A DNA stretch of 64,000 nt from Mariannaea sp. PMI_226. Lineage: Eukaryota; Ascomycota; Sordariomycetes; Hypocreales; Nectriaceae. Numbering within the stretch: the first letter of the stretch is position 1; each line of letters starts with the position of its first letter. Below are positions 35,143 to 46,621 of this stretch, piece after piece. The notes beneath the pieces were generated by a model, which worked only from the letters and a program-made list of their open reading frames with translations, was not told where the DNA came from and did not search any database. The DNA is taken from positions 4,278,001-4,342,000 of the forward strand of contig JANFOG010000001.1 in the NCBI GenBank assembly GCA_024336345.1, in the 5' to 3' direction. The translations under genes were made by a program, and so were the position numbers.

Positions 35143-35775
35143 ATGTCTACCACCACTGCGTCCAACAACCTCTCTACCTATGCTGACTGCGTCACGTCGC
35201 TACGCACTTCTCTCAAATTTCTTGAATCTTCTGTCGAGACTCTCAACAATGGCGTCTCTGACTTCCCTCGTCTGAACGGCGTCCTCAAGTCTGTTCGAGT
35301 AGGTTTTTCTTTCACTCTTTTCTGCCTTCCTCGCATTTTAATTCATTTTTCATTTATTTTATTTCGTCAACTTCTTTCTATATCCTTGTTGCTCACTTGC
35401 ATGCTTTAGCACTACGAATTGATCCCCCAGCCTACACTCGCCGCTGCAGAGGCATCCCTCCGCGATGATATTGGCCCTTACATTGCACTCCTGCTCGCCC
35501 GTGCTGATTCTCAAATTGAGCGTCAAGAGCGTCGCATAGAGACGCTCAAGGCCCGTGCCGACCTGCAACAAGGCCGCCTAGCTCGCTCTAATGATGGCCC
35601 AGCAGAGTTCTATAAGAAGTCGCGGCAGCAGGCTGGCCGTAGGCTGACAGCTGAAGAGAAACTCCGTGCCCGGGCAGTGCGCCAACGCAAGGAAGCACTC
35701 CGTTATGGTGTCGAGAGATTAGAACTTGAAGTGTTACAAAAAGAACGAGAGCTTAGAAGACATTTAGAAAGCTAA
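35143..35775 (+). CDS. spc19: DASH/Dam1 complex subunit Spc19
   Basis: Two exons, 35143-35298 and 35410-35775, with a T-rich 111-bp intron, give 173 residues. The first exon reads LKFLESSVETLNNGVSDFPRLNGVLKSVR and the second opens HYELIPQPTLAAAEASL, together matching the Spc19 signature (LESSVxxLxxGVxDFPRLxxVLxxxRHFELxPExxL). The remainder is a long coiled coil (IERQERRIETLKARADLQQGRL... to REL-RRHLES). Spc19 is one of ten DASH subunits that form rings around microtubules and couple kinetochores to spindle ends. The start is the first ATG of the frame. The intron falls between the two halves of the conserved N-terminal motif, and the in-phase join is strong support for the model. Confidence 0.94.
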
Positions 35776-37325
35776 AGGAATTACCAAGTAAAAATTGACA
35801 AATGATACCAGACAGAAGAGCCATGTTCATGCAATCCTTGAAAGAACAACCGATTATCGAGCTGCCTATGGGTTCAATTAATAGAGTGGACCGATGGGTG
35901 CATAATGCTACTACTGGCATGGATCGATCCAGACGAAAGGTCAGTTTTACCCGTTGCAATGGCCGGCACAACGAGCACACAACCGCAGGGGATGGACGTT
36001 GTGATCGAAAGGACGGAGCACTACATATGTTGATCCGTCCCTTTCCAGCCCCCCATCGAGTCCGTAACCGGCATCGTGAGATCCGTTGCGTCCGTGTGTG
36101 GCCGGGAGGTGTTGGTTCGTCGAAAAGCTAGCAGTACCCCATCGGGGTCGTCTAAGTAATAAGGGAGGAGGGGCTTCACGATGGCTTCATTTCTGAGCTG
36201 GTTTTCCTTGATCAAGGGAGGTGCCTGTGCACACACATTCTTACACGCGCATTCTCTCATTCTCTCCCTCCCTCTTCCCCTCCCGTATCTCTCACACACA
36301 TGCACCCACATACACAACGCTTGCGTACACACATGCACCAGCAAATACCTATAATCCCATATTTCGCAGTCAATTCTTATATAGAGTCTCTAATGATGAA
36401 GCGAATCATCAATTGATAAAGCACTATTCATGATCAGCCCTCTCGCCATGAATCTTGGAATACAATGCACTGTTGTTCTGGTCAAGTGAACCCCAGGGTT
36501 TTGTGCTCCAGCTTGGGTTGCCAAGTGCCGCACCTTGTCTTTTTTATTTAAGACTTTTTACCACCCACACCAAGAGCCTGGCTCAGCTTCTTCATTCCAA
36601 CAACCCATCGCATGTACACCAAAGGCGAGAGCGAGAGAGACATCGTGAAGTGCCCAATTGCTAGCTACTGTCTTTTCTAGCTCAGTAATTATTTTTTCCC
36701 GCGCCTGACGGCCACGTAGTCGGCCAGCTTGGGTAGGTAGTTCATTTCACGATGACAACAAACCGCTTCCCCACCAACCAACCAAGCGCCCAGCCCGACG
36801 CCAGAACAGGTCCCAAGAATTCCTCGTCATGTTAGGATCCCAGCCGGTTCCTCTTCTCTCTCGTCTCATCAATTTTCTAGCACCGACGACAGTAGTTTTG
36901 CCGGCTGAGTGCGAGGGCTTTGATTTGTGCTGAACTGGCAAACATGAATTGGACAAATCGGATGTCCCGTCAAATTTATATACGTAAAGACAGTCACACA
37001 ATATCAAGATCAAGCGAGTAGAAGAATGATGACTGTTAACAAAAAAATAACGAGACATTGAAGATAGAATGAACGTAGCGACTTGCCAAGACGCCGTGGG
37101 CCGTTTGTAAAATAGAAACAGGGGCCCTATCGTCCCAAATATACACCATCCAACACATTTCCCATCCCAGTAATGAACTAACTTGAGGAGTCGTGACTCT
37201 AATACGTTAACGAAAACAGATGAACATGCAACCTATTATTCCCAACACTTTGCTGCGAGAACATGGCTGGCCGCCTTTGCACGAATGCGGGTATCCCAGA
37301 TAAACTTTGCTTTTCGAGTCGTTGC
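35776..37325. other. Convergent 3' spacer with CA/TG-rich stretch
   Basis: 1.5 kb between the stops of spc19 and sho1. Contains a CA-rich simple-sequence stretch (about 36220-36335) with chance open frames on both strands. No gene is supported. Confidence 0.5.
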
Positions 37326-38392
37326 TCATAATAGGATGAGGTAGTTGCTGGGTGCGATACCCGTGTCCCCGTTCTCTTTGCGGGCTTGCCACCATCGTCC
37401 ACTGACATCTGACACTTCAAGGACTTCGTGCTTCGAGAAAGAGATTTCGTTGGCGTCATCGGGATTAGCTTCATAGCTGTAGATGGCCTTCGCCCGGTAC
37501 GGGTATTCTGTAGGCGGCACAACCTCCGTATCTGCTGCTGCGGGAGAGTTGGTCGTCTTGGTCTGAGTTGGCTGAGGTTGCGGCGAAGACATAGAGAAGC
37601 TTTGGGGAGCGGCAGATCCACGCCCGTTGGATTGGGAAACGCCGACGACCGGTGAAGGGTTCTCGAAGCCGTTGAGCTGAGCGGAAGTGTACATTTGAGG
37701 TGGCTGGACAGAGTTCGACGTTTCTGGGCGGCCGTTTCCGCCGTAGGGATTGATTGTTGATCGGTGAATGGTCGTAGACTCCTTGGCCAGAGCGAACGAG
37801 TCAAGGAAAGCGCGGGGGGTAGACGAGGGATTCGAGCCGAAGTAGAACGTCCACAGGACCTAATAATTTTCTTCGTCAGTTATGTCCGGAGAGCGGGAGG
37901 GGGCGCACAGAGGAAATCCAAATTGGGGGAGAAAAACATACCACTACCATGGCCAGCAAGATGAAACCAGCGGCAGCAGCCTGTCGGGGACCGCTGTTGG
38001 AATACAGTAGCAGGTTAATGCTAGAGGTGGTGGTGATGATTCCTGCGGCGAGGAAACCAGTGACGGCGACGTGGTAAGTATGGATTGCATCGCTGCCTAC
38101 GACGACGAAAACGCCGATGATAAGAAGTAGATTATAAACGCAGGCCCACCAGGCGTAGGTCGGGAACGAGTCACCATTGCCGCTTTGGATCTGACCGATG
38201 ATGGAGCCGACGAAGGTGATGCCCCATGCCAGCTGGCAGAACGTTAGCTATTATTGCGCAATCAAAATCTAGTTGGCCTCTAAATCTTACCGTCGCGATG
38301 GAGAGAGTGGCCAGAGCAAATGGGTCGCCGAGGATGTTGCCCATCTGGATGCCCCTGCGGGCACGACCGTACATCATTCTCGAGTTGTCCAT
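37326..38392 (-). CDS. sho1: High-osmolarity transmembrane sensor Sho1
   Basis: Exons 38392-38291, 38232-37942 and 37859-37326 join in phase to 308 residues. The N-terminus ([10 protein letters not shown]...[14 protein letters not shown]) leads into four closely spaced membrane helices up to about residue 145 (including [15 protein letters not shown] and [22 protein letters not shown]). A Pro/Gln/Ser-rich linker follows, then a C-terminal SH3 domain (about 251-308): [19 protein letters not shown] for the ALYDY strand, [20 protein letters not shown] with the Trp pair at 287-288 and the PSNY end. This is the Sho1 architecture. In the plasma membrane Sho1 senses osmotic/wall stress, and its SH3 domain binds Pbs2-type MAPKK in the HOG pathway; in filamentous fungi it also feeds the Fus3/Kss1-type MAPK for invasive growth. 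A long low-complexity leader lies upstream. Confidence 0.97.
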
Positions 38393-38936
38393 CTTCTGGA
38401 GGGACGGCGAAGCCACTGAGCCGTACGAGGGCATAAGGCAGGAATGAGACAAGGTTGTAGCTTAGAGCAGAAGCGATCACGAGGAGAATGGACGCCTCGT
38501 TAATGGAAATAGAGATCTGGTTCTTGGAAGTCGTCGGTTTGGCGCGGGTGCGATTGCTACCGGAGCATTCGGCGACGGTGGGCTCGTCGTCTGAGTCTTC
38601 TCGTCGAAGGATGAGCGTTTGGCGCAAAAGCGAGGGTTTGGGCCAAAAGCAGAGGACGGCGACGAAACCAATGAAACAAAACGACTAGAGGAAGTCGGAG
38701 GAAAACAAGGGAAAAAAAACAAGCAAAAGCCGAATAGTATCAAAGGAGTGACTGGGTTGGGACGATATAGTCCAAAACGCTTCGAGGGGGAGAGAAAGAA
38801 GGGGGATTGATGGAATGGGACGAAGGAAAGATTAATGTGGAGGAGGTTGGGACAGACGAGACCAAAGGCAACGCAGAGGGAGGGCGCTGTAAGCCTGCCA
38901 AAGGGCCAAGTTGGTGCTGGAGGGTAGCGGGGGCTT

Positions 38937-38948
38937 CGTACTCCGTAC
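38937..38948. repeat. Short palindrome CGTACTCCGTAC
   Basis: Exact reverse complement of the 12-mer at 11679-11690, in the sho1 upstream region. Possible dispersed regulatory site; unproven. Confidence 0.55.
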
Positions 38949-39000
38949 ACAAGGTAAAAAGCGTGGAGAACAGGGGGTCCTGGCGGCGTGCTTTTGTTGG

Positions 39001-39016
39001 TGTGTGTGTGTGTGTG
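39001..39016 (+). repeat. (TG)8 microsatellite
   Basis: Eight uninterrupted TG units within the sho1 upstream region. Confidence 0.85.
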
Positions 39017-40000
39017 AGTACGTACTGTAGGAGCAGGTGGTTTGCACAACCCCTCTCTGGCTGGCGGCGCCCGTTCTTTGGCGTGAGAAAAGAAATGAAA
39101 AAAAAATAACAATGAAAATAGAGAAATAACCAGGGACCCTAGAGGCCGAGGAACAGAAAGCAGAAAGAAGGTCGAGTTTCCTTGAGGCCTGCCCGGGGGG
39201 TGGTATGAGTCGCAGACCAATTCGAAGGCCCCGTTGGATGTCGGATCGGCTGACAGACAAAAGGGGTAAGGTAAGAGAGGACAGCAGGAGGCCTGGTCCA
39301 GCGGCGGGATGCTGTCTCCGATGCAGGTGCTATTGCTGGTATTGGCAGTTGGCTGCCTTTCGTCCTGAGAGCAGGGAGCACAGAGCAGGGGAGCAGGGAA
39401 AAGAAAAAGCGACACGGCGCTTTACGAGTGGGATCAAGGCGAACAAGAAGGGCAAAATAAGGGAAGGGGAATAGAAGACGGGTTGAGACGTCAGCAAGAA
39501 GTCAGGTCAAGATGGACGTGAAAGGAGAAACGCGCATGAGACGGGACGGGCAACAGTTCAAATGGTCTGTTCCAAATTAGGCCCAGCCGTTGAGCTGAGA
39601 GCGATGGATCAGACTGGGGTTTGTGCAAAATGAGGCGCAGCCCAAGAGTCGCGAATAGGAGATAGAGCGAGGTGTGGTAGATGATGCCTGTACGTATATT
39701 GGGACGCACAAAGGCCACGCACAAGCACAAGAGCTCTGGCCTGGTTCGTATAAGTAATTTTGGTTAGCTCTCTTGATAAGCACTGAGACCTTATGTCGAT
39801 TTGCCTTCGCACCTGTAGAATGGGTTTCCCAGTTGTTTTACAAGGGACCAATATGGATCCAATAATTCGCCAATAAATTAACTCTTCCTCGGAAGTATAT
39901 CGTGCAGTAGAGGATGAAAACAAGTCCTCTCTCAGAACACACGGGATTAGTGAATGTAACAACCTGCTCCGCAACGGCAAAAGTTAGCACAAGATTTACA

Positions 40001-43000
40001 GACTAGACCTGACTGTATGGTCATGTTCTTGGGGCATCGAGGAATTGTGCTCCATACCTTTTTAGCGGCCGTTCAGGGTCGCGAAATTGAACAAAACGGA
40101 GCGTTTGAGGATGGGCGAACAAGCACGATTATTGGCTCTTGCTGCGTCCCTCAAGGTGGAGTGGAAGTGTGGATCGGGAGGGCCTTTGATTTTGGCCCCT
40201 GGGGCGTAATTGGGATGGGGGGCCTTTTCTCTTATTGCAAGATGCACTGGCCTGGACAGATCGTATCGTGAAGAGGCAGTTTAAGAAACAAAGATAAATT
40301 AAAACCCTTTGTTTGCCTGTGCGCGTACCCGTCGAGCTGTGGGATGATCTAAAAAGGCGGGCTGGATTGTTGCCACTAGGTAGGTACAGGTAGAGCGTAT
40401 GGAAGAGCCAACTCCAATATTGAACACAATGGGTCCTGTCGTTGTCGTGTCTTTGGAGCTTTGGAGTGGGCCGTGGCGAGTCTGAGAAGGCAAAGAAATG
40501 ATTGGACCAGGAAAGTCGGTGGATATAATTTTCTATTACTTATCAATCAAGCCAACTTGGACAGGTGAGAGGGAAAAGAAAGGTCGTTTCGTTTCATAAA
40601 GGTCGTGATTGTGGTCGTAGTCGTGGTCGTGACAGTCGTGGCAGCTGGTGTCGGTGAAATAAAAGAACAAAAGTTGGGAGATCATCAGGAACCAACGGCC
40701 AGGATGGTAGCCGGGAAGCGTGGCCAACTTATCTGTTACAGCTTGACGAGTTGAGTGAGGACCAGACACACTCAGGAATGAATTGGTTGTCGGTGGTTTG
40801 GGCAGTGGAGGTGAACAGTCAACCACATCCAATAATTCCAATTGCGCATCAGCATTTTGTCCCCTCCTTCACTGCCCTATCAAGGAATGCTGCATACCAC
40901 TTTTGACGACCAGGGATACCAACAATGAAGCTTTGGGCACGATGACAACACATTACACAATGAAACCACCATTCTCGTCACTATTGCGTACTTTTTGAGG
41001 AAGTACAAAGTATAACTTGATTTGATCAGAGATATTCCGTACGGATACCACAACTACCGGGCCAGACGTCCGGGTACGGTACAATCGCATGAAGTGCAAT
41101 AATCTAGACGAGCCAGGGATCTGGGGGCCAAGGTGGACAAATCTTATCAACCCTGTCTGTTTGAGATGTGACTGGGGTGCTGCCACTTGTCCACCAATAT
41201 GCTGTTCCCGAACCACGCCGCTATGGGGTCAAGGTTGGTCACTAACTACTATGTACCTACCAAGAGTGCTTTACCTCGAACCGGTGCCACTTGGTCCTGA
41301 GTGGGTGTTGGAGCATTATGAGGTCTCGAGGTACAATGTTCACTCACCCACACGGCTCCGTCCAGTACCTTGCTCAGCCAGCAGTACGTCGTACACACAA
41401 AGGCTTGGGACGGGGACAGCCAACAAATGCAGATCCGAACACACCCAAGTTTCATCGATGCCCACCCAGCCGCAAGTTCACAGGGCCACACGGGCCTCTT
41501 GGCTGCGTCGTAGGGCTCCTCTAGTGCGTGCTGCAAGTGAGATGTAAGCCTCCCAAGTCCCTTTGCCGGTTATAGGCGGCTGGGGCACAAAGCACGCGGG
41601 ACAAAACAAAAAATCACGAGTGTTCTAGGCACAAAGTAGTTGGCCTGCAAACGAGAGCTAATTCGCCGTTGTGAGTCTCCCTCGCATGTACTCTCCCAGA
41701 GTGATGGGTATGCTACCAAACTATCGACAGGTGCAAAGGAACGCTCTCGCCCAGCTCCAAGGAGTGGCTGGGGCCGGACTTCCAGTGGCACTTTCGCCAC
41801 AACGGAGCTGGGAGGAGGCCATGGTGCACCCACATCTGTCAGACATTATCCGCCTCGTCGCAAACTGCTTCTCTAGACGCTTCATGTGCTTCTCTCCATC
41901 CAACCCATCCTCTTATCGCGGGTGACACATTTTTTTAGGAGCTGAATCTTTCAGGGGCTCACATTGCACTGTCTCTATGTCGTTTCCTTCCCCGTGATTC
42001 TAACTCCTTGTGCCCATCTTTCACGCACGAGAGATGTCTGCTTCTCACCCCAATGCAACATCAGACACACTCAGGCTCACGGCTTGATCCGATCCGGTCC
42101 AATCCAGCGTCTCTCTCAACGAGTTTGCGATGTGAAACGTGGGGCGCGTCAACCACTCGATGGTCGCCTCGGAGAGACCTCTTAAATCCCGCCGTTCCAG
42201 ATCCCATTCCAGCCCGTCTAGAGCTGTGTCAAGATGCGTCTGGCTTGCCGCTGGCCGTGGCAGATCATATCCCCAATCGAAAAAGCGATCAGCAAATGCT
42301 ACACAGCATGGCTAGGAGCTTATTGAAACCAAGCATTTTGACTGGAACCTGTCAGCGATTCGGGTTTTTTCCTTTTTTTCTTTCTTTGCAGCTGTTGTTC
42401 AGTGCTTTCCCCATAGCCTCCGTAGTGCATGTAATGCATTGTATTCTAGGTGTACTTCCTCGTGTCCATAAAATTTGATATGATTTCCACTCAGTTTCGG
42501 GGTGACATATTGAATGGAGCTGGGTACCATATACCACTGACTAGGTATCCTATCTGCAGCCCCTATGACCAAGGACATGTCAATTATTGTATAGAACAGG
42601 GCGGTCAAGTAACAACAGGCGCTCCCTTATGTGATTGAACGAGTACACGTTGTGAACTGAACTGATCAAATACTTACCAGGGGTTCAAAGCCAACTTGGA
42701 AAGACATGCCGCTGTGCAAGATTATACACAAGAAACGTATTGCATACGGGCGTAAAGAGGTGACGCCCAACTTTCACCTATTGCCCACTGGAGCAACTAT
42801 CATTTCTGTAACAACGGCGTGTCTTTGTCAACCAGAGTGGCTCCTTCTCACGTTGGGCACGTTCTCTCGTTCGCCCGGCTCATCCGATGTTGCACTGGTT
42901 CAAGAAACATATTCTTTGAAGCTCCGAACCAATCAGCGTAATATTGTCTCCGTCCACAAAGGAGGTTTTACTCCAGCTCGCCGCCCTGTTGTCATGTATT

Positions 43001-44589
43001 CCTGACCTACGATACAGAGGGCGTCATACTCGCACCAAACCTCCATTTGCACTCCGCTGTTGATCAACCATGATGCAAAAAAGGATTTCTCCAACGTGAG
43101 CCATGAGACGCCCGGCACTCGTGGCGAAATCCTTGTTCTGTTTTAACCAAATAAAATATTCCTTCTTGACAGGTTGCGGGGCCAGTCTCTTCATGCCTCG
43201 GTGAGGATTGAGTAGGAAGATGGAAGATCTTCGCATGAGTGGGCCTGAATCATCGGTAACCCAGTCGAGAGGGCTTTTTTGGGTCATTGCGGAGCGCCCC
43301 TGGTTGTGTCGACAAGTCATTCTAAAACATGTTATCGAATTGTTTCGCCATCGATCATCTGATGCTATCTCCTCTTCCCGTGCTGCTAGCGTGCTGATCT
43401 GGGGAGAGGCTGCTTGATCGACGCCGGTACTGGGGCGTTCTGAGCGATAACCCGCGACGAGCTCAAGGGAGGAAAATACATCTGCATCTCAATCTGGATC
43501 AAAGTTCCGCTGATAGTCAAAACAACCCATTATGCCTAGACTGCGATGACATCCCAGGTGTATATATTGTCTATAGACATTTACTTACGAATGAAATGGT
43601 AACGGGGTACTTGCCCTACCATGCAATTTCTCTACCCTCCTAGAACGCAACATTGGAACATACACCAAACAACTTTCAGGCTCTGGATAGCCTGAACACA
43701 ATATTTTCTTATCGAATCGAGTCTCCTGAGCAGCTAACTGGGCCTAGTACTGTCGTTTCTCTCCTGGTTGCGCCACATCATGGCCAAGTCCTGACGAGTT
43801 CGGCTGTGCCGCGAATGGCTGTAGGGACTTTCTCCTTATTAAGGCCATCGGTCTCAAGGTTCGTGATGCATCTTGTGAGGAACGTTCTGGTTAGCTTGCT
43901 AGCAATTCTGCGTCGGTATTAGTTGTATTTGGTCACAGATCTCGCCACGAGCTGAAAGGGGACATCAAATATGGGATTCGGTCGCCCACCCATCTCGGCA
44001 CCCTTTAGCATTTGCTTGATGAACAACTCGGTAGGGTCAAGATTGCGTTTTAATTTATGAAGTACCTATTCTTATCTCTGGGCATCATCAGTCAAAGAGA
44101 ATGGACTGGGAAAGTTGTAAATCCACCCGAGGATATCTCACATTTATTCTCCTTCGTATTTATCAAAGCCGTGTGCATTTATCGCTTTTAATTGCCTTGT
44201 GAGATTTGTCCAGTGTTAAAAATCTCGGATACTCGGTTGCTCGATGCTGAGCAAAGAAAGTAAAGGAACTGATCTCATTGCCGGTTGGCAACCGCTAGTG
44301 AGGGAAAACATTTGAAGAGGCCAAATCAAGCCGCGGCCTCATCGATTGCCAATGAGTTGATTGATGACATGTCTCGTGCCTCAAGTATGGAAGCGCGAAA
44401 TGTTCACCCACAGGGTGGTGACGCATGCAAATACGCTTGTTCGAACCTCCTCGAAATTTGGATCATGTACAATCGCAGGACTATTTGTGTCATCACCCAG
44501 GCTTCTAACAAGATACTCTACTTGATATTGTCGGAAAAGTCGCTAGTCTTCCTGACAGACAAGTTGGTTTCTTGAAAACTGTTAAGGGG
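40001..44589. other. 4.6-kb gene-poor region
   Basis: No intact gene. Frames of up to 156 codons (42008-42478, 41089-41547) lack recognisable motifs, codon regularity or splice partners. It forms part of the longest gene-poor stretch of the window. Confidence 0.45.
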
Positions 44590-44614
44590 CATTGAAGAAC
44601 CGTAAACCTTGGGT

Positions 44615-45000
44615 CTTACGGGGAGACCTGGTCCATGAAATTTCGCTCTTCTCCTGCATCGAGCAGAGTCTTGGGAGGATAATAGTTTATAAAATCGCCA
44701 GTTGTAAGCATGAGCCTCGTGAGGTCTTGAGTGCACCGTGACTTTTGATTGATCTTTGCCCCAAAACAAAGCAAGATTGTGATCAACGTTTCATACTTGA
44801 TGTCAATGCCGGGTTCATCGTGGAAAGGAATTGTCGATAGAGCAAGGGAGCATGGTTTTGACGATCCGTGAAATTTGGGTCTGCGCCGGATTCAAGTAGA
44901 CTATTTGCAATCAAAGGACCCTGTATGATCACTGTGGGTGGTCGGTCGTCGTCTATCTGGAAAAGGATGACTGGGTGAGGCACCACCGTCAAGCAGAGTC
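44615..45000 (-). pseudogene. Ankyrin-repeat protein relic
   Basis: On the minus strand, a frame at 44783-44992 reads GPLIANSLLESGADPNFTDRQ followed by NHAPLL, an unmistakable ankyrin unit (LLxxGADPNxxDxxxxxPL). The next ankyrin half, YETLITILLCFGAKINQ, lies directly downstream (about 44750-44808) but in a different phase, so the coding line is broken by a frameshift near 44840-44850. It then runs to a stop (TAA) near 44620. No intron with proper borders bridges the two phases within so short a distance. A further frame at 45124-45399 may be more of the same gene but has no clear repeat. Ankyrin repeats are protein-interaction modules; large ankyrin genes are numerous and often decayed in filamentous fungi. 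Exact ends are uncertain. Confidence 0.6.
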
Positions 45001-46273
45001 GGGGACTCGTTGCTGAAGCTGCTTCGTTGGAAGATCACGGCGCCTTAGATGCATCAAGGGAAGATTCCGAGAGTATTCACCAATACCAGTCGCGCGGCTT
45101 CCGAGGACAGGCGTGAACCAAGATCATATGGTAAAGAATAACTTCACTACTTTGAGAACGTATGGCGTTGGGTAGGCGTCTCTCAACAAGTTCGGCTCTT
45201 TAGGTGAGCTCGTGCTTTCCACCGGGTCATCATCGCGACCAGACTGGATGCCTAGAAGAGCCTTCATTATTTGGGTACGGTCAATTATTGTGGCCACCAT
45301 GAAAGGAAAAGCTGGAGAACATTGGGGTGTTGAAGACAGGGTACAAGCAGATGGAGGCAGCCATTGGAAAGTCGGTCGAGGGCTTGAATTTGAATCCAAT
45401 GCAACGGAAGCAAGAGAAGAAAACGAAATGTTGAGGAGCTCAACTAGGTAGTTAGATGTTTCTAGCTGGCAGTCAAATCATGACAGCTGGTAAACAAGTC
45501 AAGTTTGTAAAAACAACTGAAGGTCACAAATATAAAATCTTCCTCGGAACGCGTATCGCCCTAGACCTGGTAACTTTTACGACCAAGTCTCAAATGATAC
45601 GTGACTTGTGTTTGAATTTTCTCACATCAATGTTTGGTTCGTATACTGTCTGTGTCTGATTCATTGACACGAAGTATGAGCGAGATAGGAGATCCAATGA
45701 TTACATATGACGTTTAGTTGCCAACATATTCAAGTTGCCAGCGACGATGTGGGCAACCTAGCAATGCATTCGAGACTTGTCCAGTATTGCGAACCATTCG
45801 AAGGCAAATCGATCATTGCCGAAAATGTTGGGCTGTATCTATCCTGCATTCACAAGTACAGTACTGGGTAGACAGAGCAAAATTGATGACAGCGTGTGTC
45901 AAAACAGATTGTCAGGTGTCTGTTGGTTCTTAAGTTTGTCGTCGGCCCAATTACTTGGTCTGTTGACATTACAAGTCTAACTTGTGGTTGTATTGATTAA
46001 TGCGAGAGAGCTATTTCAGGAGATATAAAAGGACTCGTATTTATTGCAGGTTCTTGTTGTTGCCAAATGCAAGCAGACATGCCTGAGCTGTTGTCTACCA
46101 CCAGGGAGAATCCCGTGACACGCAGAAGACGTACCCAGTATAGGAACCAATAGGGAAAAAATAGAGCTCAGAACAGCAATTGAATTTTTTTCTCCTCGCC
46201 TCTTCTGCTAAATATCTTACTACCTCCCACCATCAGCCATTCCTAGCTGAAACTTGACTCATTACGTGAGAAA
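45001..46273. other. Intergenic region
   Basis: Flanks the ankyrin relic. The minus frame at 45124-45399 (91 codons) may be a further remnant. Nothing else supported; the end (about 46180-46270) is the leader of the small plus-strand gene. Confidence 0.4.
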
Positions 46274-46621
46274 ATGAAGCGCATTTTACAATATCCAATT
46301 TCCAGGGCGTGTCCCACAAGGTTCATTCAAGCCGCTGTGCCGCGGGCGATGTCGTCATCAACCAAATCAGCCAGCGGATCTACGGAGTTTAGAACCGATG
46401 GCGCGATAGCTGCCTCACCGAAGAAGACGGACACATCGACCACTGATGAAATGAGCCCTGTCTCCAGGGATAAAAAGACAAGTGCTGAGCTGGATGCGGA
46501 GCTTCGCGAGAAACTGGAGGCTTTGTCAGGGGAGGGTGGTGGTGCTGGAGTTGAATATGAGGATGGCAAAGCTGTAGGGCTAACACGGGGAGTCAAGGCG
46601 AATATGTTCCGTGTTATTTGA
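46274..46621 (+). CDS. Small conserved protein, probably mitochondrial, 115 residues
   Basis: A single-exon frame of 115 residues. Residues 1-25 (MKRILQYPISRACPTRFIQAAVPRA) are Arg/Lys-rich with no acidic residue and alternate basic and hydrophobic residues, like a mitochondrial presequence. The middle is Ser/Thr-rich and likely disordered. The C-terminal block is the conserved-looking part: a helix TSAELDAELREKLEALSGEGG followed by GVEYEDGKAVGLTRGVKANMFRVI. I recall small ascomycete proteins ending in a very similar GVEYEDGKxxGMxRxVxxNMFRxI block, annotated only as hypothetical; no function is known to me. ATG 46274 is the first in frame, with a typical A-rich Kozak (gaaaATG). Stands alone in gene-poor surroundings. 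Confidence 0.72.
   Translation: MKRILQYPISRACPTRFIQAAVPRAMSSSTKSASGSTEFRTDGAIAASPKKTDTSTTDEMSPVSRDKKTSAELDAELREKLEALSGEGGGAGVEYEDGKAVGLTRGVKANMFRVI

Larger units (their letters stand above)
38393..40000. promoter_or_regulatory. Low-complexity sho1 upstream region
   Basis: Strongly strand-biased sequence (purine-rich on the plus strand, so C/T-rich as sho1 leader) that opens long frames in several phases, including 312 codons at 38477-39415. None shows a domain. Contains a (TG)8 microsatellite at 39001-39016 and the CGTACTCCGTAC palindrome at 38937-38948. Most likely a long 5' UTR plus promoter. Confidence 0.6.

Noticed and set aside
38477..39415. 312-codon minus-strand frame upstream of sho1
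   Set aside because: Low-complexity Pro/Ser/Phe/Leu product from a pyrimidine-rich leader; several phases are open at once; starts just above the sho1 ATG on the same strand, consistent with 5' UTR.
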